A stretch of 64,000 nt of DNA. Origin: Strix aluco. Taxonomy: Eukaryota > Chordata > Aves > Strigiformes > Strigidae. The stretch lies in NCBI RefSeq assembly GCF_031877795.1, contig NC_133932.1:91975994-92039993 (forward strand), read 5' to 3'. Position numbers and translations under genes: made by a program. Every line of letters starts with the position of its first letter. The stretch's first letter is position 1. Shown here piece by piece: positions 25,830-34,820 of this stretch. The notes beneath the pieces were generated by a model, which made no database searches, was not told the DNA's origin, and saw only the letters and a list, made by a program, of their open reading frames with translations.

Positions 25830-26547
25830 GGCGGTGGCGGTGGCGGCGCGGCGGCTCCTGGTACCGGCACTGGGCTCAGCCTAGCAGCACGGCTCTGACA
25901 GCGCCTCACACCGCCTCGCCTCAGCCCTGACCCGGGACCGCACCACCGAGACGCGCGAGAAAGGGGGAGAGGGGGAGTGGGGCGGAAAAGAAACGAACCC
26001 TCAGAGCCCCCACGCACACTTTTCCACTCCTGCGGAGCGGCGGGCGGAGGCTACATCACGGCGACGAACGCCTTCCCCCTGGACGCTGCCGGGCAACGAT
26101 GGCCCGAAGGTTTCCCCCTCCCCACCCTCTTGGCTCCCTCCCCGGCAATGGACTCTCCCAGACAGACAGGTGGTGCCTCGGCCGCTCCGCCCCGCGCTTG
26201 CTCCCAACCGTCGGGACTGGAGCGGTGCGCAGGAGCGGCTGGGGAGGCCCCCACGGCCCCGGCCCGCGGGAAAGTACACCCATGGGAACGGGACGGGTCA
26301 CGCAGTGAGACGGGACAAAGGGATTCAGTGGCAGTGAGCTGCCTCCACGTCGCCTGAGAAGAGTTCTGTAAGTGTGGCATCAAGGACAGGGGTGGCGAGG
26401 TCCACGTATGATCTGCTGAAAATTAATGTGAGGTGTGTAAAACCCAATTAAAAATCGCATTTCTCTTCTAAAGCTTCAAATCCCCTCATGCTGTCCCATC
26501 TCAGGAGCATAAACATACCATTTCTTGGCTACCATCAAGCACACTGT

Positions 26548-26581
26548 AATGTATACATATCATACACAGTGTGTATACATT
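26548..26581. repeat. Inverted repeat with 10-bp arms
   Basis: AATGTATACA and TGTATACATT separated by 14 nt, followed by a short TA-rich run. Probably a low-complexity TA/CA microsatellite derivative. Confidence 0.85.
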
Positions 26582-28248
26582 TTATATATATACATACCAG
26601 ATGTAGTGTTATGCCTTCTTTCAAGTTAATTCAGAAAAACTAAAAATGGAAGCAACATTTTTTGACCTCCACCCTCCACAACTGCTGCCCACCGCTCCCT
26701 ACAGACACCAGCTGAGCTATGCAGCCCCTTGCAGCGCTTTCGTGCGGCCCTGCATTTTCAGATGGGGACACTGGGACCAGGGTTTTGTAGGAGGCCCTGA
26801 GCTGGACCTCCAGACCTGCCCAGCACGTGGCCAGAGAGACCCGGGGCAGAGGGAAGCAGGTTGTTGAGCGTGCATCTTCGTCTAGGGTGAGCAGAGAGGC
26901 TGCAGGAAAGATAGAAACTGTGCCAGTTTATAGACAAATCAGAGTCCCAGGAGAGAAAGGAGGAGTATAATATGAGCAAATGGTGTTTCTAGGTTCAGTA
27001 GAGATGGCAGTACCACAGTCCCAGGGAGCCGGAAAGGCCAAGTGCTGGGAGTACCCTACAGTTGAGGGCCCAGGCACTGGAGAAACCTCATTAGCAGATT
27101 TCTCCCATCTGCCTGAAGCTTTCTGAGGAACTCGGAGTACTTCTTTAGAGAGTGTTGCTGCAAATCACGCCCCATTCTGTAAATGTCAAGTCTGTGAAAT
27201 GGAGTAAATTACCTAATGATGTTTTTATGTTATTCTACCCACTGTAATCACTTAGCAAGACTACGGTGATGTTACATGCCTGTGTCTGAAGCTTCTGTAT
27301 TGACCTATCAACAACACTGTAGCCTATCTCTTCAGCGATCCAGTCTACTTGTAGCTCATGAGATTTGTCTTCTAGTTTCTAGACCAAGTGTCTCCTCCTA
27401 AGTTCTCAGTCCTCACCCAGCTAAAAGATGGGCCTGTACTGTCAGTCCACCAGCACAGTCCCCATCTACCTTCCTCTGCCCCAAAAAGCTTTGTACAGCA
27501 CACTTAGGGGAGGCACAATTTTCTAAAGATACACAGTTTAATTCTGAGGATGGGCAGACAAGCTGAAATCATTACATACTTCACATTCTGTTTCAAATTC
27601 AAAGAACTAAATGCATGTTTACATGTTGATGAAAATAACCCCAAAATAACTCCAAATTTCAGCAAATGGGCCTGTAATTACCAAACCGCCAAGATATTCA
27701 ACTTCATATCTATCTCTACATCTTGGAGAATGAAATGTAACATAACGAATATTAGTCATAGTGCTAAAGGCACTACTAAGAGACCTGATGAAATTGTAAT
27801 ATAAAATAATATGTAAAGTTTTCTAGATAGCAGTGTAATAGAGTTACCCAAGTTAAGAACAAAGAGATTGTTAAGCCACCGCCTTGCTATGGGAGACAGA
27901 TCTTACCAGTGTGTTTTGATAATCATGAGGTCATAAAAACACATACTACTCAAAAACATTTGCGCACTTAATTAGATACTTTAAAAGGGAGAGGCCAAGA
28001 TCAGACAAGCCATAAATGTATAAAGCTCATAAACACACACCATGTTCCATAGTAATTACCCTTTTCCTGAAATATATTCTAAATTCTTTCATTAACATTT
28101 ATTGAAAACACGTAATTTTAAACTAGCCAGCACTAGTGCATGACAAGTTATGTTTTACTACTGTCACAGTCTTACAATAGATCTGATATTGTAACATTAC
28201 AATATATAAAAAGCTAAAAGTAAATGTAAAACTGATTACTACAGAAAT

Positions 28249-28551
28249 CTAGGAATATTTGCTATTTTTAAATGGTGAAACTGGTGAAGGATCAGTTGTT
28301 GTTTTAGGGCTCCAGCTACACTCCAAACTTAATTCAGTTAAATTCTGTATGACAATCTTATTGAACATGGTTCTAGCTGTAGTTTTACAAAAAATGGCTA
28401 TTTTACCATAAAACTGAAGACACAGTTTATCTACATAAATCATCCATGAACTGCACAGTTTATTTGCAGGTGTACTGGCTGATTCCACAATCCACCTGTA
28501 CAAAGTATGGTCATTCTATGTATCTGCACTAAGTTCAATATACTCTATGTG
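28249..28551 (-). other. Unassigned open frame, possible decayed exon
   Basis: From a potential acceptor (CTGCAG just above 28551) the minus strand reads 16 codons with one TAG, then 84 open codons to a stop at 28249. Composition looks protein-like (mixed Cys, Trp, Tyr and charged residues; C-terminal region rich in Ser, Pro and Thr) but I recognise no family. There is no ATG near its start. AATAAA occurs on the same strand about 150 nt beyond the stop. Chance open frames of similar length exist elsewhere in the window, so support is weak. Confidence 0.15.
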
Positions 28552-28717
28552 CTGCAGGCACACAGAACAGTGCATGATTTATGTACCTAAGACTATAAGA
28601 AAGAGCACCAAGAAAACCCTGATGCCTGTTAGCAACAAACTAAACTCAGTAAACAACTTGTTGCGCAAACCAGGTGTGACTTGAAACCAACATTTCCAAA
28701 AGCCTTCCCAGTTCATT

Positions 28718-28757
28718 CTCACGCTAGCGCCATTTCCCAGGCCATCGCTAGCGTGAG
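28718..28757. repeat. 12-bp perfect inverted repeat upstream of COMMD6
   Basis: CTCACGCTAGCG and CGCTAGCGTGAG separated by 16 nt, about 440 nt before the COMMD6 ATG. Each arm contains the 8-nt palindrome CGCTAGCG with intact CpGs. Confidence 0.95.
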
Positions 28758-29083
28758 CACTAGCACAGGGGCCTGCAGCCAGGAGCGTACTGCCAGCCTG
28801 AGGCAAAGCACGGGTAGGCCCTGGCCTACGAGGCCCTGAGCCACCGTCCAGAGGTAACCTTTTCCACTCGACGGCTGCAGACCCGACAGTCTCTTAAAAC
28901 GCAGTCCTAGTTTCACTTGTAACTATTTAAGAAGCGATTTACTTCCAGAAGGACCAAAAAAAACCCCACCCCTCCCGCACCCTACGGGCCTCACACCCAT
29001 CCAGCGCCCGAGCGGAAAGTGCAGGCCGGCACGCGCAGGCTCTGCCCTCCCCTGGGGAGAAGAGCGCATGCTCCCTGCCCGGC

Positions 29084-29093
29084 AGCCAATCAG
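29084..29093 (+). promoter_or_regulatory. CCAAT box (NF-Y type), distal
   Basis: CAGCCAATCAG context, the classical NF-Y binding form, about 105 nt upstream of the COMMD6 ATG. It is repeated 50 nt downstream. Confidence 0.7.
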
Positions 29094-29133
29094 AACGGGG
29101 CCGCTGGCGCTGCCTCGCTCCGGTATCGCCCGC

Positions 29134-29143
29134 AGCCAATCAG
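29134..29143 (+). promoter_or_regulatory. CCAAT box (NF-Y type), proximal
   Basis: Second identical CAGCCAATCAG, about 55 nt upstream of the COMMD6 ATG, same orientation as the distal box. Confidence 0.7.
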
Positions 29144-29194
29144 GGTGGCGGGCGCTGTGTGGCGGAAGCCGGGCCTCGGCGGGAGCGTAGCGCC

Positions 29195-29243
29195 ATGGCC
29201 GCCGGTTCTGCGGTGGTGCTCGCGCGGGCGCTGGAGGCGTTGG
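29195..29243 (+). CDS. COMMD6: COMMD6 coding exon 1
   Basis: MAAGSAVVLARALEAL plus the first base of the next codon, followed by GTGAGG. It has no similarity to the N-terminus of human COMMD6. Confidence 0.9.
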
Positions 29244-32200
29244 GTGAGGGGACAGGGAGGGGACCCCGGTGTCGGGGTGGAGGGGAGCTGAGGAGGAGCT
29301 AGGCTCCCCCCGCCACGGCCCGCAGGGTGGGGTGTGCAGGGGAGCGCGGCCGGGGGTTGCAGGTGCTCTCTGCTCCTGAGGGCTTAGCCGAGGGGCCATC
29401 CCGTGGAGCCACCTCACCCAGGGCCCCGGGCAAGCTGTTCCCGGTGGGTGCTGGCGAAGGGTTGTGGTGGGCCAGCGGGGGTCTTCCCGGCCTGATGCGG
29501 GTCGCTTGGGGCCTTGGCCGCCGGGAGGAGGCTTGGGTGTAGCAGCGTAGTCTAGGGAGAGCAGCGGTCCTGTGCCTCTGGTGCCAGCGGGCAGCTCGGC
29601 ACGCCCGGCTTCCCGGGACTCGGTGCGGATGCTGCTCCACAGGGTCGAGGGCGTTACTCAGGGCTGTCAAACTATGCAGTTGCGTAGACACAGTCTCTGG
29701 GACTCTGAAGGCTTATGGAATCGCTCCTATTAGACTTTACTTGGGATGCTGAGTAGGTTATGTTAACGCAATTCAGGACAAACTCCCTAAAAGAAAGCTT
29801 TGTTTTTAAGGTAAATGCATGCATGATTACCTAGGAATTCGTCAGAAAGCAATTAGATTTATTACTATAACACTTTAAGGATTTGCATGTGGTCACTGCT
29901 GCTTGTGTTTTGCAGATGTTGGTGGTGCAGCAGATAAGATTAATTTAATACCTCAAGACTTTTTTGCAGAACTGGTAAGTAGGGCAATAAATGGGATGTG
30001 GAAGGACTTCTGGCACTCTTTGATTCTAGGAAATCTTTTTGTTTAAGTTCTTCTGGTTTTTGTCTGTTGCAGAGGGAATCTTATGTACACGGTAGCTTAG
30101 ATTTACATGACTTATGAAATGGACCAGTCCTGCTAAGAGCAATGGGATTGCTTTAAATTTCTGGTTTTATCACAGAAGATTTTTAAAAATGTATTTTTGC
30201 CTTTCATCTAAATGAGATAATAAGCTAGCTTGTTTAGAAAACGTTCAGCTTATGTACTGTAGTGTGCACTTGAACATGACTGTTCAATTAGTAAGAAAAT
30301 CGTGTGTTAAGTAGGAATAGGTAGTGAGGTAGTAACTAAAAGTCTTAAGTGAGTTTATTTCTTTTTCTTGGATTTGATATGATTTTAAAATCAGTCATTT
30401 CAATGACTTTAGTCTTCACTCTGCATTTAAAGCATCCTCCTGTTGTATATTTTTGCATTAATTTGCAGTTTTATTTTTTGTTTTGTAATCTCCCAAGTAT
30501 TCAAACTAGCTTTGTCTTGTATATTAAAATATGCATTGTTTTCAAACTTACTTTCTTTACAGTGTGAACAAATTATTCAACATCTGAACCATAAGATCCC
30601 AGGTGTAAATACAGCTGAACTGTGTCAGGTAAGTTTGAGTACTAGCACTTAAAAGCAAGTATATTATCTGTGTATGCTGTAAAGGATAGATTCCCCAAGT
30701 CATTTTTTTGTGTGTGTGCATGTGTATATACACGAAGAGGTTTTTATTAATGCATAATTTATTATTTGTAATTGTTTGAATATTTTGTTTCTAGAGAATT
30801 CAAACATCTGGGATTGAGATTAATGTTGGTGACCTGGCGAAAATAGCTAACATTGTTTCCTTTTTATTTAGGTAAGCACAAAATAATTTACTTTGCCTCA
30901 TGTCTTTTTTCGCTCCACCCCAAATTAATAGCAGTATTAAAAAGTGACATCAAATGTTGGTATAAAAGGAGCTGATTTAAGAAAAGGGCAAAAGTTTATA
31001 ACTCTCTACACAAAAAGGAACTTCTGAGCTTAGTTAATGTTACTAAAAAAACGTGGTTCCTTTGTACAGTCTTACTTTTTGTTGTAAAAAAAAAACTAAA
31101 AAAGGAAAATTTTCTAAGGTGCTGTCTGGAAGCTTTTGGAACTACTGGCAAAATAAAAGGAAAATAAGCTTCGTTCTAAAGCTTTTGCCTTTGCCTGGAA
31201 GAAGTGTGTTCTGAAATCATCTTGTTTCTTAGAGATTAGAAACCAGCATTTGTGCCTGTTTGAAGGGCGCACAGTTTTATAATGCTGAACTCTGCTGTGA
31301 TAAAGGTAGAGTTTTTAGGTAGTATTTTCAGCTGTTGTTTTGCCGTAATTTTTTCTATTTTCAGAAAGATAAAATTTTCACGATCTTAATTGTTCATTTA
31401 ATAACTAGTATCTAAACATTTTATGTAACATGAATATGACTGAAGAAAATATACCAGGAGAAATTTAACATACTACTTTTTCCTCTATAAAATATAAAGC
31501 CTTAAATTATATTAGACCATGCTACTTGGAGGACCAACTCTTTCTTTTTTATTACTGCCTCTTTGAGAGGACCTACATGAACAAACCTAGGGTGGGATTT
31601 TTTTTTTTAACCTGTTTCTGTAGAGGAAATCGAGTGGCAATTTTCCTCTAGACTTGCTGCCTTTTCAGTTGAGTGTTTATTGCATCATTCGACTCCTGTT
31701 AGTACCAATTATGCTATTACCTAGAGGTCTTTACTTGCCTTTTGGTGATATTTAAATTACCTCTCCTAAAAATTTAATTAAATTGTCTTGTTTCTGAAGT
31801 AATAATATTGTTTAACTGCTCTATGCACACATCTTTTCACTGAATTATGCCTTTTTTCAGTTGCAACAGCACTTGGAGATTGTGACTATTTTTGTCTTAA
31901 CATTGCATCTTGTGCAAGCCTAGCAAAGTTTGGTCTGCATATTAAGCCCCATTAAAAGTCAAGTTATGTTGTTTTTTGTATGTGGATCCAAAAGATTAGT
32001 AAAATATTTTGGAAAAAAAAAATCCCACAGGCTGCCTAATTATTGTGAAGTACATAGGCACATAAAGCAGAAATAAAGAATTGCCTATTTGGGGTGAAGT
32101 GAGGAATTTTATTAAATTCTTGGAGAATGAAATTGATGCAGTGTTCTTTGGATACACCTACAGCACAGCAGCCAGAAACAATCTCTCTACAGAAGAACTC

Positions 32201-34727
32201 GTCACCACCTTGGGCAATGCAGTCAGCATGCTGCCAAAACATGCAGTTCAAGTTATTCGTCATGTATGGAATGAGCAGGGCAAATCCATTAGTGTGTCAG
32301 AAGATGCAAGAAATATGGCCACAGTGGGGCAGGTAACTAAATGAGAGAGTGCAGCTGAGCTAACTATTAACTTTTCAGAAATGTCAGTGCTTCTTTGTGT
32401 GTGTTGTGTTGTCAAGCACACGGTGGTATCTTGACTGCCGAAAGCTTTCCTATATATATGTTGCCAAATGTCTACCCAGATAAAGAATCGCATACAGTAA
32501 AGGTTGTCTAAATGCTGAACGGTTTTCTAATATTATTGTTTGAATGATAAAATCACATTTCATACCTTTTAAAATTAGTGCTTCCTAGTACTATTAGGGA
32601 AGGTGAGTGGCAGTCAGTGTGGCAGACAATTGTATTAGCAGTTTATGTAAATCTGTTTTAAATGTAATTTGAATTTACTTTAGAGTTGATAACACCAGCA
32701 CTTGATTGTTTTATTGTCTCCCTGATCTTTTAAAAAAGTTTAAACTTACTTTCTGTCGATTTCCAGCATTCCTTTTTTCCTTTTTGAAAAAATAACATAG
32801 AGTGTATTTGCATTTCAAGATTTTTTTTTTATAACAATAGTTTAAAAGATTATGGAATTAGGAAAAAAAAATCTTTGTCTGAAGCTTGATAGTAAGCTTC
32901 TGAAGGCTCTCTATTTCTTTATTCAACAGTTCTGCCTATCATAAAAGGCTAAAAACGGTAACTTACCTACCTGATGTATTTATGATGTACTTTATCTAAC
33001 ATACAGTTACAAAATGCCTTAATTTTTTCCATTATTGCTATTACAAAATTTTTGTGCCACTGTCTGAGGTTTTCCTCGTGTTTCCACTTGATTTAGAAAC
33101 TTCTAAAAAAACTACAAAAGCACAAATATCAGGTGAACTCTGTGGCTCAAGCTCCTCTTAATAGAACTCTAAATAGACTGTACTTGACTGTTGAGAGTAC
33201 TTGAAAAAGGAAAACAGATTAAGTGAAGTAACTTACTGAATTGTTTATTTTTTCACTATTAAAAGGAAGGACAGTTGATTTTTGTATTGACAATAATATC
33301 TGAATGTGTATGTTTGTTTCCCATTTGGATGTGAGCTCTAGATGTCCTTTATTGTCTGTAAATCATCCATTCAACAGAATAGCAATGGTAGGCTAGATCT
33401 CTTTCTTTAACACTGTTTCCAATTATTTTCTTCTTCATAGTTTGTAGATATTAAATGGAAACTGGGAGTTGCGATGAGCTCTGACACCTGCAGGTCTCTG
33501 AAGTATCCTTATGTTACAGTGACGCTAAAAGTGGCAGACCCTTCAGGACAAATAACAGACAAGTCTTTCGAAATGACGATCCCACAGTTCAAGGTCTGTA
33601 ATCAGTGTTACTTGATTCAGTCTCTTAAAAACAACAGTGACATTGTTGTGAAGGAGCAACTGTATACTTTGATGCATACATTCATGTTGCTTATTTATGA
33701 ATAGTCAATCAGAGATGAAGCATGAATTATTTAAAGCACTGAAGCGAAATACTTATTTCATAGCATTTAGTTCTACATCACTATCTGAAAATGTTAATTT
33801 AGCAGTAATTAATCTGTTCTCTTCGAAATAAGCTAATAACTGAAGACGTAAAGACTTTTGGATCTTTCTTGTCAGCTGCCACTCTGCCTTATTAAAAATG
33901 GATGGAATATTCTAAATCTATGGAACTGTTCCCCAGCCTCAAAGTCTAAAACTTGGGTTAAGCCTAACATTTGCTAATGATTAGGAATGGAGATCAGTCT
34001 GCTTTGTCACCACTGGCTCTTACCTGCTATGTCTTCATCTATGAACTTATGTAACTTTGTTTACTTCTGCATAGATGTGGCACTTCTGTTGTCATTCCTG
34101 TTTAAAGGGCAAATACATCACTTAAAGTATTGTACAAGCTTTACAAATAAATCCTTGGAATTGGATTGGCAAGAATTCAAGAAGGATATTCTGAATCCTT
34201 AGGTGTTGTAAAATGTATTCATTCTGGTTGAAACCTTTTTAATAATGTGCTCTTCAACTACTACAAGAAATGAATGCTATGCTTGAGAAGCCTGGATTAT
34301 TTCAGATGGGAATAGAAACATTTGTGTGAGAAGGTCTTTTGGTGGGGTTTTTTTGGTTGTGGTGTGAGAGCTACTTTGTATTTTTCTTTCATAACACGTT
34401 CTCCTATTAATAGTCAAACCCGTGTAAATAAGGCATGATGCATGTAGATTTAATAGTGAATGTGCCCAAATGCCAACCAGTCCACAAAAAGAAAAGCAGA
34501 AACTTTCAGTTTAAGCCGCATATTGTAACTGGAGGAAAGAGGGAGTGTGAGAAACATGAATTGTGATTTTTTTTGTTTGTTTGTTTTGTTTTGATTTTTG
34601 TCTAACATGCTAGTTTGAACTACAGTTTGAGCTTTGCTTCAAGCAACTGAAATTTATCTTGACTCTTGCTTTTTAGAACTTCTTCAGACAGTTCAAGGAA
34701 ATGGCAGCTGTTCTTGAAACAGTTTGA
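29195..34727 (+). CDS. COMMD6: COMMD6, COMM domain-containing protein 6 (complete)
   Basis: A small adaptor of the Commander complex (COMMD ring with CCDC22/CCDC93 and Retriever), also linked to NF-kB regulation. Seven exons join in frame to 207 codons plus TGA: 29195-29243, 29916-29974, 30563-30628, 30795-30871, 32164-32332, 33441-33593 and 34677-34727; every intron is GT-AG. Residues 1 to about 140 form the N-terminal helical (HN) region. Residues 141-207 are the COMM domain, starting FVDIKWKLGVAMSSDTCRSL and ending QFKEMAAVLETV, close to human COMMD6. The ATG sits in a GCCATGG context in a CpG island. Human COMMD6 is only 85 residues and lacks the HN region; the 207-residue form here matches the usual COMMD length. 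The exon 5 acceptor was chosen by frame and a preceding pyrimidine-rich stretch. Confidence 0.95.
29244..29915 (+). other. COMMD6: COMMD6 intron 1
   Basis: The first 400 nt are still CpG-island sequence and start with closely spaced G tracts (29248-29285). The rest is AT-rich and shows nothing further. Confidence 0.85.
29916..29974 (+). CDS. COMMD6: COMMD6 coding exon 2
   Basis: DVGGAADKINLIPQDFFAEL in frame from exon 1. Acceptor TTTTGCAG, donor GTAAGT. A typical COMMD N-terminal helical segment. Confidence 0.93.
29975..30562 (+). other. COMMD6: COMMD6 intron 2
   Basis: 588 nt, AT-rich. Nothing recognised. Confidence 0.88.
30563..30628 (+). CDS. COMMD6: COMMD6 coding exon 3
   Basis: 22 codons, CEQIIQHLNHKIPGVN through ELCQ. 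Acceptor TTTACAG, donor GTAAGT. Confidence 0.93.
30795..30871 (+). CDS. COMMD6: COMMD6 coding exon 4
   Basis: RIQTSGIEINVGDLAKIANI through VSFLF and two bases of a split codon. Acceptor TTTCTAG, donor GTAAGC. Confidence 0.93.
30872..32163 (+). other. COMMD6: COMMD6 intron 4
   Basis: 1.3 kb, AT-rich. Nothing recognised beyond short A runs and T runs. Confidence 0.85.
32164..32332 (+). CDS. COMMD6: COMMD6 coding exon 5
   Basis: After the split Ser codon it reads TAARNNLSTEELVTTLGNAV and ends at NMATVGQ before GTAACT. The acceptor is CACCTACAG; the frame stays open upstream to 32081, so the exact 5' border depends on keeping phase with exon 4. Confidence 0.85.
32333..33440 (+). other. COMMD6: COMMD6 intron 5
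   Basis: 1.1 kb, AT-rich. Nothing recognised. Confidence 0.88.
33441..33593 (+). CDS. COMMD6: COMMD6 coding exon 6 (COMM domain)
   Basis: 51 codons from FVDIKWKLGVAMSSDTC to FEMTIPQFK, nearly colinear with human COMMD6. Acceptor TTCATAG. The donor, AAG followed by GTCTGT, is weaker than consensus. Confidence 0.95.
33594..34676 (+). other. COMMD6: COMMD6 intron 6
   Basis: 1.1 kb. Retention of its start would add about 36 codons ending at 33704. An AATAAA near 34145 and G/T-rich tracts at 34338-34362 and 34568-34600 are present; no repeat family recognised. Confidence 0.85.
34677..34727 (+). CDS. COMMD6: COMMD6 coding exon 7 and stop
   Basis: NFFRQFKEMAAVLETV then TGA. Acceptor GCTTTTTAG. 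It is the conserved C-terminus of the COMM domain. Confidence 0.96.
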   Translation, partial: NFFRQFKEMAAVLETV

Positions 34728-34820
34728 AGAGAATTCTTTTATTTACACTGAATTTCGGACAGAAATAGATAAGTAAACTTTCTGTTCTGCACAGGGAATA
34801 AAGTGCCATTGTTTGGCAAG
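34728..34820 (+). other. COMMD6: Probable COMMD6 3' UTR
   Basis: From the stop to just beyond the first canonical poly(A) signal. Further AATAAA hexamers near 35420 and 37383 allow longer UTRs. Confidence 0.6.
34797..34802 (+). terminator. Polyadenylation signal AATAAA for COMMD6
   Basis: First canonical hexamer after the stop codon, 70 nt downstream. Cleavage would be expected 10-30 nt later. Confidence 0.6.

Larger units (their letters stand above)
25575..26345. promoter_or_regulatory. UCHL3: CpG island and promoter region of UCHL3
   Basis: GC-rich, CpG-dense block covering UCHL3 intron 1, exon 1 and roughly 500 nt upstream of the start codon, with AT-rich DNA on both sides. No TATA box is evident, as expected of a housekeeping CpG promoter. 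A G-rich run at about 25963-25984 on the plus strand lies upstream of the start. Boundaries are judged by eye. Confidence 0.85.
25830..29194. other. Divergent intergenic region between UCHL3 and COMMD6
   Basis: About 3.4 kb between the two start codons. The left end belongs to the UCHL3 CpG island and the right 260 nt to the COMMD6 island; between them the DNA is ordinary AT-rich sequence. It holds a TA/GT-rich hairpin (26548-26581), an unassigned minus-strand open frame (28249-28551), and a 12-bp inverted repeat (28718-28757). No transposon was recognised. Confidence 0.85.
28930..29640. promoter_or_regulatory. COMMD6: CpG island and promoter of COMMD6
   Basis: GC- and CpG-rich block spanning the upstream region, exon 1 and the first part of intron 1. 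It has two NF-Y type CCAAT boxes and an ETS-like CGGAAG at 29163-29168, about 30 nt before the ATG. There is no TATA box. This layout is typical of a ubiquitously expressed gene. Limits are by eye. Confidence 0.88.

Noticed and set aside
25444-26383. Several overlapping GC-rich frames around the UCHL3 promoter
   Set aside because: Low-complexity translations of a CpG island and TCCC repeat on both strands; only the UCHL3 exon 1 segment matches a protein family.
29299-29691. 130-codon minus-strand frame in COMMD6 intron 1
   Set aside because: CpG-island composition, no recognisable domain, antisense to the gene.
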